NCBI GenBank assembly: GCA_005778035.1
Contig: SXKT01000031.1
Coordinates: 1-48,623, forward strand
Direction of reading: 5' to 3'
Source: Chloroflexota bacterium
GTDB lineage: Bacteria; Chloroflexota; Anaerolineae; Anaerolineales; Villigracilaceae
Length of the DNA: 48,623 bases
Part shown: piece after piece, positions 1 to 8,216 of the stretch
Position numbering within the stretch: position 1 is the stretch's first letter
Layout of the letters: every line of letters begins with the position of its first letter
Notes under the pieces: model-generated
The model's database searches: none
Told to the model about the DNA's origin: nothing
The model's input: only the letters and a program-made list of their open reading frames with translations
Position numbers and translations under genes: made by a program

Positions 1-350
1 ACGCCGAGGGCTACCCTGCCGGTGAAATGAAACATGGACCGATCGCCCTCATCGATGAGGATATGCCAGTAGTTTGTATTGCCCCAAAAGATCCTTGGCA
101 CGACAAGATGGTCAGCCAGATACAACAGGCAAAAGCGCGCAAAGCCCGGGTAATTGCGATTGCAACAGATGGAGATGAACTGATCGCGGGAATGGCCGAC
201 GAAGTAATGTGGATTCCAAAATGTCCGTGGATGCTTTCACCTGTTATCACGGTGTTACCGTTGCAATTATTTGCTTACCATATCGCTACCCATCGCGGTT
301 TGGATGTAGACCAGCCCAGAAACCTTGCCAAAAGTGTTACGGTAGAGTGA
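1..350 (+). CDS. glmS: Glutamine--fructose-6-phosphate aminotransferase, C-terminal part (partial at window start)
   Basis: This is the 3' end of glmS, the enzyme making glucosamine-6-phosphate from fructose-6-phosphate and glutamine, the first step to UDP-GlcNAc and peptidoglycan. The reading frame is open from base 3; the start lies outside the window. Visible family landmarks of the second SIS (isomerase) domain are AEGYPAGEMKHGPIAL and, at the very C-terminus, the near-invariant DVDQPRNLAKSVTVE, which ends the normal protein. The last lysine of that tail forms the Schiff base with the sugar in characterised GlmS. Nothing suggests damage to the visible part. The gene converges with the KAS III-like gene at 435-1676, with a shared terminator hairpin between them. 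Confidence 0.95.
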   Translation, partial: AEGYPAGEMKHGPIALIDEDMPVVCIAPKDPWHDKMVSQIQQAKARKARVIAIATDGDELIAGMADEVMWIPKCPWMLSPVITVLPLQLFAYHIATHRGLDVDQPRNLAKSVTVE

Positions 351-371
351 TCGACCATTCAAGATAAAAAA

Positions 372-411
372 ACCGATCTGGGGTTGCTCCAACAGGCAAC
401 CTCAGATCGGT
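372..411 (-). terminator. Rho-independent terminator between convergent glmS and KAS-like gene
   Basis: A 16-bp stem (372-387 with 396-411, one G-T wobble) closes an 8-base loop. On the minus strand the stem is followed by a run of seven T (364-371 read in reverse), so it best serves the KAS III-like gene. On the plus strand only a weak T stretch follows, so it may also end glmS transcription less efficiently. Confidence 0.85.
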
Positions 412-434
412 CAATTTGGCATGATTATGCTAAT

Positions 435-1676
435 TTAGGCAAGCTGTGGCGCCATTTCAGCCACTATCACATCGTAGTAAGAGCCTGCGCCAAAACCATC
501 GAACAATATATGGTCACCCGGTTTAATATTTTGAAGCTGGCGCAAAAAGGCGATCGCGCATGAGGCAGCGGAAACATTTCCAAAATCATTCAGCGTCCAT
601 GGCATGGGGTAATGGATCCCTTCTTTGGCCAAATGCTTGGCCTTCAGTTGGTTGATCTTAAAATTCGCGTGATGAACAATACCAAGGTCGATCTTGCGCT
701 CTGGATGGCCGGTTTTTTTCATCAGGTCAGTGTACTCATTGAAAACCTCGGTGACCGCAACCACACCGTTGCGCACAAATAACTTTACCATTCCCATCAA
801 ACCTGCCATCAAGATCGGCTTGTCCTCCGAAGGCTCATGCATCATTCCAGCCAAGCGTAAGTGGTTGCCATCTTGTTCGGTAACCTCTACCAATGAGCCC
901 GTGGCCCCAGCTTTTCGGCTATGCGGATAGTACATACGTACCTGCAACAAACCCTCCTCATCAAAGATCTCGGTGGATCTGCCAGCCAGGAACTTCATGC
1001 TTTTCCCGGGGATCAAACCAAAAATTCCCGCGCCATTGGCAAATAGTTGCAAGGCATTCTTGTCCATCGATTCGCAGGTAAACCGGCTTAACCCCTCAAT
1101 GCCACCAACAAGTACTTTTTTTCCAAATAATTCCTTGGCCAAATTATGCTTGCCTGTGTCGCCAAGTGACTCGTTCAAGACCAACTGCAATGCGCCCATC
1201 GATCCATCGCATGCCTTGTGTACATCTACTTTGATGGCATCAGCCCGAATACCGGCGTTTTGGCAAATGGTCAGCAAGAAATCAGCACTCACGGGTCCGC
1301 TGGTCCCAATTAAAACCGCGTCAACCTCCTGGGCATTCCAGCCATTCGCTTCCAATGCTGCTTCTATCAGGTGGGTCCCAACCAAATACTCAACCTGCTT
1401 ATTCTCTTCCTCGCTCAACCTTGGAATGTGATGTCTGCTGAGGAATCCAAGTTCATCCAAATTCATCACATCCTCAGCCGGAAAATTCCCATGCATCCGA
1501 TCTGAAACCAAGGCGGGTAACTGCTGGTTATTGTAGCTCTCTCCCCAGGCACAATAGGCACCATTCACCCCGATCGCCTGATTTTTCATGATCTCGATCC
1601 CAAGTGGGATACCGCCATGAATATTTAGTGTTGTCATTTTTACATTCTCACGAGAGAAAAAAGATGTTTTATCCAT
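435..1676 (-). CDS. 3-oxoacyl-ACP synthase III-like (thiolase-fold condensing) enzyme
   Basis: A 413-residue thiolase-fold protein of the FabH/HMG-CoA-synthase-like type. The putative Cys-His-Asn triad is visible: Cys156 in HKACDGS, His in IVHHANFKIN, and Asn in NDFGNVSAAS, so condensing chemistry on an acyl thioester is likely. It is about 90 residues longer than housekeeping FabH and lacks its usual neighbours (fabD, acpP, plsX), so a specialised role is more likely than initiation of fatty-acid synthesis; the substrate cannot be read from the sequence. The start at 1676 has an AAGGGA Shine-Dalgarno; an alternative ATG lies 39 bases downstream (1637). The gene stands alone, divergent from dCMP deaminase, and is followed by a strong terminator. 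Confidence 0.75.
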   Translation of the reverse strand: MDKTSFFSRENVKMTTLNIHGGIPLGIEIMKNQAIGVNGAYCAWGESYNNQQLPALVSDRMHGNFPAEDVMNLDELGFLSRHHIPRLSEEENKQVEYLVGTHLIEAALEANGWNAQEVDAVLIGTSGPVSADFLLTICQNAGIRADAIKVDVHKACDGSMGALQLVLNESLGDTGKHNLAKELFGKKVLVGGIEGLSRFTCESMDKNALQLFANGAGIFGLIPGKSMKFLAGRSTEIFDEEGLLQVRMYYPHSRKAGATGSLVEVTEQDGNHLRLAGMMHEPSEDKPILMAGLMGMVKLFVRNGVVAVTEVFNEYTDLMKKTGHPERKIDLGIVHHANFKINQLKAKHLAKEGIHYPMPWTLNDFGNVSAASCAIAFLRQLQNIKPGDHILFDGFGAGSYYDVIVAEMAPQLA

Positions 1677-1768
1677 AGAATCAAATTCCCTTCACTTAAA
1701 TTATTTTATGCTATAACACATTCATTCATTAATAGATTCACACCACCATTCGTACAGAGGAGATTACA

Positions 1769-2197
1769 ATGAGGCCAGATTGGGATACCTACTTTATGAA
1801 GATCGCCTTCGCGGTTTCTGAACGCTCGACCTGCGACCGCGCATTCGTGGGTTGCGTATTGGTTCACGAGAAGCAAATACTAACCACCGGTTTTAATGGC
1901 TCACCCGCCGGCCAAGACCATTGCGACCAAGTTGGCCACTTGTTGGTAGACGGCCATTGTATTCGGACAATCCATGCTGAAACGAACGCGATCATACAGG
2001 CGGCCTTACACGGCATATCTACACGCAACGCAACAGCGTATGTAACCCACCTTCCATGCGTTCATTGTACCAAGGCGCTCATTAACGCTGGTATTCGCCG
2101 TATTGTATATAGCATTGCGTATCGGGAAGATGAAATTGCGGCAGATTTTTTAAAGGCAGCCAACATTGATACCACCCGGTTAGATTACCATCCCTAA
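1769..2197 (+). CDS. dCMP deaminase family zinc protein
   Basis: A cytidine/deoxycytidylate deaminase-fold protein of 142 residues that would convert dCMP to dUMP for thymidylate synthesis. The zinc site is complete: His69-Ala-Glu71 (HAE, ligand plus proton-shuttling Glu) and Pro96-Cys97-x-x-Cys100 (PCVHC). An extra cysteine/histidine group (GQDHCDQ ... DGHCIRTIHAE) resembles the second zinc site of the ComEB/T4 dCMP deaminase group. A strong Shine-Dalgarno (GAGGAG) precedes ATG 1769. It is a single gene, divergent from the KAS-like gene and convergent with the regulator at 2212. A late-competence DNA-processing role (ComEB-like) cannot be separated from nucleotide metabolism by sequence alone. 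Confidence 0.88.
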   Translation: MRPDWDTYFMKIAFAVSERSTCDRAFVGCVLVHEKQILTTGFNGSPAGQDHCDQVGHLLVDGHCIRTIHAETNAIIQAALHGISTRNATAYVTHLPCVHCTKALINAGIRRIVYSIAYREDEIAADFLKAANIDTTRLDYHP

Positions 2198-2211
2198 ATT
2201 TTTCTGGCATT

Positions 2212-2814
2212 TCAACCAATACGAAAACGGCAAATACGCCTGCCCAATTCATCCTCTTCAAAACGGGTTAATTGTTCAACGGGCTGTTCTAAATAATGAC
2301 GGACCAGTTCCATATCGGCATTGCACAAAATTGGGTCCCGATTGCCCACCTGCCGGTACGGGCAATTTTCAAAAATCAGGATCGGAGCAGGGCTGCGAAC
2401 CTCCCACCTGGCGTTGTATCCCAAAATACCCAATTGGTCTACCAAATAGATCAATCGCATTGTCAGGTTTTTGGCAGGCGTTGAGCGTTGCTTGATAGAG
2501 GACAGCAAAAATTTTGAGATCACCTGTATCGCGATATCAGGCTCTGGATGCCCAGCGAGCACCGCCGACAATAAACCCGATAATAGTGGAACCGCGGTCG
2601 GCAGATTCACTTCATAACGCTGAAACGGTCTCCCAACACCATCACCATGGGAGACTCCTGAGATACGGATACGGCCTTCTTCCGCCAGGACCAACAGATG
2701 ATGCCGTACTGTCGCGGGGGCAATTCCCAATTTACGAGAAATATCCCCGCTGGTAGCATTGGGGTTTCTTTGCATTGTTTCAAGGATGAGGTTTCTGGTG
2801 GTGGTCTTGGCCAT
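2212..2814 (-). CDS. Winged-helix regulator, SufR-like (putative Fe-S sensor)
   Basis: The N-terminal winged helix-turn-helix (about residues 5-60: ILETMQRNPNATSGDISRKLG ... TVRHHLLVLAEEGRI) is of the ArsR/DeoR type. The C-terminal half has cysteines at 151, 164 and 195; the first pair is spaced C-x12-C (NCPYRQVGNRDPILC), the spacing known from SufR iron-sulfur repressors. The third SufR cysteine position appears replaced, so cluster binding is inference. The gene is divergent from iscX-nuoBCDI, making that operon the obvious candidate target. The start is uncertain: ATG 2814 is preferred for family length, GTG 2835 is in frame, and neither has a Shine-Dalgarno. Confidence 0.7.
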   Translation of the reverse strand: MAKTTTRNLILETMQRNPNATSGDISRKLGIAPATVRHHLLVLAEEGRIRISGVSHGDGVGRPFQRYEVNLPTAVPLLSGLLSAVLAGHPEPDIAIQVISKFLLSSIKQRSTPAKNLTMRLIYLVDQLGILGYNARWEVRSPAPILIFENCPYRQVGNRDPILCNADMELVRHYLEQPVEQLTRFEEDELGRRICRFRIG

Positions 2815-2895
2815 GATATTTGTCACTTTTTTCACAAACCATTATTTATGATCAAATATTTCTACGTAATTATAAACCAGCCAAAAGACTTCGGC

Positions 2896-2901
2896 TATAA
2901 T
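2896..2901 (+). promoter_or_regulatory. -10 box (TATAAT) of the iscX-nuo operon
   Basis: A perfect TATAAT lies only 7 bases before the GTG start of iscX at 2909, so transcription would begin at or next to the start codon and the mRNA would be leaderless. No convincing -35 is seen at the expected distance. The 2815-2908 divergent region also holds TTTGT/ACAAA arms (2819-2823 and 2834-2838), a weak candidate operator. Confidence 0.5.
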
Positions 2902-2908
2902 TCCAGAT

Positions 2909-3115
2909 GTGGATAACACCATTGGTTGGGAATCTACCTACGAGATCGTGAAATTGTTGAAGGCGTACCATCCTGAACAAGTTCTGGATACTATTTCTCT
3001 CAACACTCTCAGAGATTGGATCCTTGCCCTCCCACAGTTTGACGATGACCCCCAATTGGTCAATGACAGGATCTTGCAAGAGATCCTGATCGAATGGATA
3101 GAGGAGAATTTATGA
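2909..3115 (+). CDS. iscX: IscX-like small acidic Fe-S assembly protein
   Basis: A 68-residue acidic protein matching the IscX/YfhJ pattern: an N-terminal W and I(V)xxL, the central [15 protein letters not shown] and the C-terminal [12 protein letters not shown]. IscX binds the cysteine desulfurase IscS and iron and tunes cluster assembly. The length is the family norm (about 66). GTG 2909 is the only start giving full length; there is no Shine-Dalgarno and a TATAAT ends 7 bases upstream, so it is probably leaderless. Its TGA overlaps the ATG of nuoB (ATGA-type, 3112-3115), so the two are translationally coupled. In proteobacteria iscX sits in the isc operon; here it leads a complex-I gene set, suggesting cluster delivery to the Nuo subunits. 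Confidence 0.82.
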   Translation: MDNTIGWESTYEIVKLLKAYHPEQVLDTISLNTLRDWILALPQFDDDPQLVNDRILQEILIEWIEENL

Positions 3116-3765
3116 GCATCAATGAACTAAACCTGCCTGAATTCAACATCCCCGAGGATTTGGATGGCAAAGTAGCGGTAACCACATTGGACCGGTTCTA
3201 CAATTTTGGCCGGCGCTCATCGTTATGGCCAATGATGTTTGGCTTGGCCTGCTGCGCCATCGAAATGATCGCCGCCCAAGCCGCCCGGTACGATATGGCC
3301 CGTTTCGGCATGGAAGTAATGCGCCCCAGCCCGCGGCAATGCGATGTAATGATCGTCGCTGGTACCGTGACCAAAAAAATGGTGCCGTCCATCGTTCGCC
3401 TTTACAACCAAATGGCCGAACCCAAATATGTGGTAGCAATGGGCGCTTGCGCATCAGGTGGTGGCCCCTTCAAAGAAGGGTATAACGTCGTCGCCGGCAT
3501 CGACAAATTTTTACCGGTCGATGTATACATCCCGGGGTGTCCTCCCACACCACAAGCATTGGTCGCCGGCATGATCAAATTGCAAGAAAAGATCGACAAC
3601 CAATCGATCAGCAAAGTTCGCTGGTACCAAAAAGGCCCCGATTCCGTCGAGATCGCCGTTCCATTTTTGGGACCAGACCTGATCGATCCTCGCCGCATCC
3701 CTGAGATCAAGGAAAAAGCCGCACAATTGGCAGCCCAACCTGCCGAAATCCGCGCGGAAGCCTAA
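3112..3765 (+). CDS. nuoB: NADH-quinone oxidoreductase subunit B (NuoB)
   Basis: The 20-kDa complex-I subunit that carries cluster N2, the last electron carrier before quinone. The ligand motifs are present: the tandem Cys in [21 protein letters not shown] and [14 protein letters not shown]. The length is 217 residues with a C-terminal Ala/Glu-rich tail. I chose ATG 3112, overlapping the iscX stop, because GGAG precedes it by the right distance; the in-frame upstream start at 3094 would add only a non-conserved hexapeptide inside iscX. The gene is 14 bases upstream of nuoCD. The protein sits on the cytoplasmic side at the junction with the membrane arm. Confidence 0.95.
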   Translation: MSINELNLPEFNIPEDLDGKVAVTTLDRFYNFGRRSSLWPMMFGLACCAIEMIAAQAARYDMARFGMEVMRPSPRQCDVMIVAGTVTKKMVPSIVRLYNQMAEPKYVVAMGACASGGGPFKEGYNVVAGIDKFLPVDVYIPGCPPTPQALVAGMIKLQEKIDNQSISKVRWYQKGPDSVEIAVPFLGPDLIDPRRIPEIKEKAAQLAAQPAEIRAEA

Positions 3766-3779
3766 ACCGGAGATTGAAA

Positions 3780-4754
<975 letters not shown>

Positions 4755-4763
4755 CTGTTTGGC

Positions 4764-5525
4764 ATGCTTTGGAATGACCTGGGCGCTTACTTTAACCCCG
4801 CCTTATATGCAGTTGAAGAACGAGAATTAATGCTGGACATTTTTGAAGCGGTATCTGGCAGCCGCATGATGTGTAATTACCACCGCTTTGGTGGCGTGGT
4901 TCGCGATATTGACCCTGCCAGCATGCAAAAGATCAAAGACTTGGTGTTTGATCGTTTGCCGCGCAAGATCGAAGAATTTGAGCGGTTGTTGAGCGAGAAT
5001 GAGATCTTTGTAAGCCGCATGAAAGGCATTGGTTACCTGAGCCCGGCAGACTGCCTCGCCTACTCCGTCACTGGCCCTACCCTTCGTGCTGCGGGAATCC
5101 CTTACGACATTCGTCGAGCAGAGCCATATGGCATTTATGACCGCTTCGAATTCGATATCCCACTTAAACACAACAGTGATCTGATGGACCGTTACTTGGT
5201 CCGTATTGAAGAGATCAAGCAATCAATGCGCATCTTGCGCCAAGCCCTTAAGGATATACCTGAAGGTCCGGTTCTGGCCAACAAACCAACTTACCAAATC
5301 AAGGTTCCAGCCGGAGAGGCATATGGCCGGGTTGAAGGACCCAAAGGTGAGCTTGGCTATTACATCATTTCCAACGGCAAGGGTAACCCGTATCGTTACC
5401 ACATCCGTACACCATCGTTCGTCAATATCACTTCAGTAGAGAAGATGTGTGTAGGAACCAAGATCGCCGACTTCGTAACGATCCTCGGTATGGTCGATAT
5501 TGTTTTGGGCGAACTGGATCGATAG
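4764..5525 (+). CDS. nuoCD: NuoD C-terminal portion, downstream of the in-frame TAA
   Basis: This continues the nuoCD frame without any shift. The conserved NuoD stretches are intact: YAVEERELMLDIFEAVSG, MMCNYHRFGGV, PLKHNSDLMDRYLVR, YGRVEGPKGELGYYI and the end IADFVTILGMVDIVLGELDR, the family's normal C-terminus. The first ATG after the stop is at 4764 (MLWNDLGAY) with no Shine-Dalgarno (the preceding bases are CTGTTTGGC), so independent translation is unlikely. This half forms the quinone-binding cavity with NuoB. It is 10 bases upstream of nuoI. No decay is visible in the 253 codons after the stop, which argues for a very recent mutation, a base-call error (TTA to TAA would suffice) or real readthrough. 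Confidence 0.8.
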   Translation: MLWNDLGAYFNPALYAVEERELMLDIFEAVSGSRMMCNYHRFGGVVRDIDPASMQKIKDLVFDRLPRKIEEFERLLSENEIFVSRMKGIGYLSPADCLAYSVTGPTLRAAGIPYDIRRAEPYGIYDRFEFDIPLKHNSDLMDRYLVRIEEIKQSMRILRQALKDIPEGPVLANKPTYQIKVPAGEAYGRVEGPKGELGYYIISNGKGNPYRYHIRTPSFVNITSVEKMCVGTKIADFVTILGMVDIVLGELDR

Positions 5526-5535
5526 GAGAATAATT

Positions 5536-6117
5536 ATGTACGGATTAGGATTACTCAAAGGCCTTAGTGTTACCCTCAACCGCTTTGTAGAATCATACAC
5601 AGAGGATGTGCGGTGGCTGATCAAACGGTACGCCAAAGTAGAATTCCGCTCCAGTAAGGATGCGAGAGGCACCTTTACAATTGAATATCCTGAACAGCAG
5701 GTTATCATGGCTGAAGAATTCCGCGTAAACCCGTTTTTGGTTTACGACGAAGGCGAGAATGGTGAAAAGAATATTCGCTGTACCTCTTGTGGCATTTGCG
5801 CAAAAGCGTGCCCGCCCCAGTGTATTTGGATCGTTCGCTCGAATGACCCCGCAACTGGACGCCCGGTACCCCAACCTGCGGAGTTTTACATCGATACTGA
5901 CATTTGTATGAACTGCGGAATGTGCGCGGAATACTGCCCGTTCGATGCCATCAAGATGGATCACGATTTTGAGGTAGCCTCATACACCCGCAGCCTGAAG
6001 AACAAAGAGCAATTGATGAAGCCGGCCACGTATTACAAGAGCATTCGCCCGCTCAATTTTGCCCGCGAAGAAGCCGCAAGAGCAGAGAAAGCCGCCGCCA
6101 AGGCAGCCAAAGCCTGA
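5536..6117 (+). CDS. nuoI: NADH-quinone oxidoreductase subunit I (NuoI), two 4Fe-4S clusters
   Basis: A 194-residue ferredoxin-like subunit carrying clusters N6a and N6b, which pass electrons from the peripheral arm to N2. Two complete CxxCxxCxxxCP motifs are visible: CTSCGICAKACPPQC and CMNCGMCAEYCPFDA. The N-terminal amphipathic segment (MYGLGLLKGLSVTLNRFVES) is typical for membrane attachment. ATG 5536 is preceded by AGGAG just after the nuoD stop. The C-terminal tail is Ala/Lys-rich and probably disordered. The last gene of the cluster; a strong terminator follows at 6136. Subunits A, H, J-N and the NADH-oxidising E, F, G are not in the neighbourhood. Confidence 0.95.
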   Translation: MYGLGLLKGLSVTLNRFVESYTEDVRWLIKRYAKVEFRSSKDARGTFTIEYPEQQVIMAEEFRVNPFLVYDEGENGEKNIRCTSCGICAKACPPQCIWIVRSNDPATGRPVPQPAEFYIDTDICMNCGMCAEYCPFDAIKMDHDFEVASYTRSLKNKEQLMKPATYYKSIRPLNFAREEAARAEKAAAKAAKA

Positions 6118-6135
6118 TAACAGTGTAATTCGGAT

Positions 6136-6176
6136 AAAAAATGCAGATTAAGGTATAATTTTAATCTGCATTTTTT
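6136..6176 (+). terminator. Rho-independent terminator after the iscX-nuo operon
   Basis: A perfect 16-bp stem (6136-6151 with 6161-6176) ends in T6. The 9-base loop contains TATAAT (6154-6159), which could double as a -10 box for mrp, but no good -35 is present. Confidence 0.9.
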
Positions 6177-6204
6177 ACATATTAATGAGGGAAGATACCC
6201 AACA

Positions 6205-7263
6205 ATGAATAAAGACCTTGTACTTAAAGCGCTGGGAACCGTGCAGGAACCTGACCTGCACCAAGACCTGGTTTCTCTTGGAATGATCCGTGATGTTGTA
6301 GTAACAGGAAGTGACGTTGCCTTCACCATCATGCTGACAACCCCCGCATGTCCGTTGAAGCACAAAATCGAAAAGGACGCCCGTGACGCGGTTGTAGGTG
6401 CAGGGGCTGCCAAGGTAGAGATCAAACTGGATTCAGATGTGCCCAACGATGGAAAATTGCGCGGATTGGTGAGCGCCACCGTGAAAAACGCGATCGCGGT
6501 TGCATCTGGCAAAGGTGGTGTTGGCAAAAGTACCGTATCGGTGAACCTGGCCGTGTCGTTGGCAAAAAGCGGCGCGCGTGTTGGCCTGCTGGATGCGGAC
6601 ATTTACGGGCCGAACTTGCCCACCATGTTAGGCGCACCCACCATGGGCCAACCAATCGGAGACAAACTTGTCCCTGCCCAGGCACACGGTGTCAAGATGA
6701 TGTCCATGGGTTACCTGGTAGAGCCAGGCCGCCCACTAATCTGGCGTGGCCCCATGCTTAATTCAGCTATTCGCCAGTTCATCACCGATGTTGAATGGGG
6801 TGAATTGGACTACCTGATTGTGGATTTGCCGCCGGGAACAGGTGACGCACCCCTTTCTTTGGCGCAAGCATTGCCACTTTCAGGTGTGGTCATTGTTACC
6901 TTGCCCCAAACGGTCTCCATTGAAGATGCCAGCCGCGGGTTGGAAATGTTCAACACACTCAAGGTACCCATCTTGGGGGTGGTTGAAAACATGAGCTACC
7001 TGACCTTGCCCGATGGCAGCAAAATGGATGTGTTTGGTAACGGAGGCGGCAAACAGATGGCCGCCCACTACAATGTACCTTTCCTGGGAGATGTTCCAAT
7101 GAACCCCGCTGTGCGCGTTGGCGGCGATTCTGGCAAACCGATCGTCATTTCACAACCTGAAAGCGATTCTGGCATGGCATTGCTCAACATTGCCCAACAA
7201 GTTGCCGCGCAGGTCAGCATTCGGGCATTGACCGAATCTGCACCAAGTATCGAGATCGTTTGA
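6205..7263 (+). CDS. mrp: Mrp/ApbC-type P-loop ATPase, iron-sulfur cluster carrier
   Basis: The domain order is an N-terminal MIP18/DUF59 domain (about 1-85, with the conserved TTPACPLK) followed by a ParA/MinD-like deviant Walker ATPase (VASGKGGVGKST near residue 101; DADIYGPNLPTMLG; VDLPPGTGDAPL). The family binds and transfers 4Fe-4S clusters. The usual CxxC after ENMSY, used for cluster bridging, is absent here: the segment reads ENMSYLTLPDGSKMDVFG. Length 352, normal for the fused form. It follows the nuo terminator, has a GAGGGAAG ribosome-binding site, and lies 3 bases before ricT, so these two are an operon. The neighbourhood supports a role in Fe-S delivery. Confidence 0.92.
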   Translation: MNKDLVLKALGTVQEPDLHQDLVSLGMIRDVVVTGSDVAFTIMLTTPACPLKHKIEKDARDAVVGAGAAKVEIKLDSDVPNDGKLRGLVSATVKNAIAVASGKGGVGKSTVSVNLAVSLAKSGARVGLLDADIYGPNLPTMLGAPTMGQPIGDKLVPAQAHGVKMMSMGYLVEPGRPLIWRGPMLNSAIRQFITDVEWGELDYLIVDLPPGTGDAPLSLAQALPLSGVVIVTLPQTVSIEDASRGLEMFNTLKVPILGVVENMSYLTLPDGSKMDVFGNGGGKQMAAHYNVPFLGDVPMNPAVRVGGDSGKPIVISQPESDSGMALLNIAQQVAAQVSIRALTESAPSIEIV

Positions 7264-7266
7264 TCC

Positions 7267-8214
7267 ATGTTACCTAATATTGTAGGTATCCGATTCAACA
7301 AGATTGGCAAGATCTACCACTTCGATGCCGCGCCAATTGAAGGCTTGAAGGTAGGCGACCCGGTCATCGTCGATACCGCCCGTGGCAGGCAGATCGGGGA
7401 AATTGTCAATTTTATTGCCGATCCGGAAGTTCCACCTGAAGGTGGCTGGAAATATTTGGAACGAAAAGCCTCGGCAGCAGACTTGTTATTGCGCCAAACC
7501 TGGGCCCAAAAGCAGATCGCCGCAATGATCTTGTGCCGGGAACGTGCCTCAGAATTGCGCTTGCAAGGGATCAAGATCATTCAGGCCGAATACGCATTCG
7601 ACGGTTCCCGACTCACTTTTATGTTCAGTTCAGAAAGTGAAGACAAATACGATCTAAAGTCCTTGAAAAAGGATATGCAACGTGCCCACTACGATACCCA
7701 AGTGGAGTTTCGCCAGCTGGGCCCACGGGATGTAGCCAAGATCTTGGGCGGCATGGGTGCCTGCGGTTTGGAAACCCGCTGTTGTTCCAAATTCCTGACC
7801 GATTTCAGCCCAATTTCGATCAAAATGGCCAAGGAACAGGGCATCTCCCTTACCCCAACCGAGATCACTGGCATGTGTGGCCGTTTACGCTGCTGCCTTA
7901 TTTATGAATATGAACAATATGTGGCAGCCCGCAAGGAATTGCCCAAACGAGGGAAGCGAGTGGTTACCCCCGATGGCGAAGGAAAAGTATTGGATGCCTA
8001 CCCATTGCGAGAGGTTGTTTTGGTTGAGTTGTTTGGCAGCCAAAACGAAAAAAAGGACCCCAATGAACGCCCAGAGCGATTGGTGATACGCGAGTTTCAT
8101 AAATCAGTTTTGGAACCATGGGATGAGCTGGAAGCATTGCGCCGAAAAAGTGAAGGCGGTTGCAGCCATGGCGGCACATGCACTTGTGGTGCCAAACAAA
8201 AACAGGAAAACTAA
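7267..8214 (+). CDS. ricT: RicT (YaaT)/PSP1-domain protein, cysteine-rich
   Basis: A PSP1-domain protein of 315 residues. In Bacillus the RicT/RicA/RicF complex binds 4Fe-4S clusters and acts with RNase Y in RNA maturation. Landmarks are VGIRFNKIGKIYHFD at the N-terminus, GMGACGLETRCCSKFL and TGMCGRLRCCLIYEYEQY, whose clustered cysteines are conserved in the family. The C-terminal tail adds HGGTCTCG, another possible metal-binding patch. Spacing of 3 bases to mrp and 2 bases to the next gene suggests co-transcription. No RicA or RicF partner is visible, as is common outside Firmicutes. Confidence in the family is high; the partner and process are inferred. Confidence 0.88.
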   Translation: MLPNIVGIRFNKIGKIYHFDAAPIEGLKVGDPVIVDTARGRQIGEIVNFIADPEVPPEGGWKYLERKASAADLLLRQTWAQKQIAAMILCRERASELRLQGIKIIQAEYAFDGSRLTFMFSSESEDKYDLKSLKKDMQRAHYDTQVEFRQLGPRDVAKILGGMGACGLETRCCSKFLTDFSPISIKMAKEQGISLTPTEITGMCGRLRCCLIYEYEQYVAARKELPKRGKRVVTPDGEGKVLDAYPLREVVLVELFGSQNEKKDPNERPERLVIREFHKSVLEPWDELEALRRKSEGGCSHGGTCTCGAKQKQEN

Positions 8215-8216
8215 TT

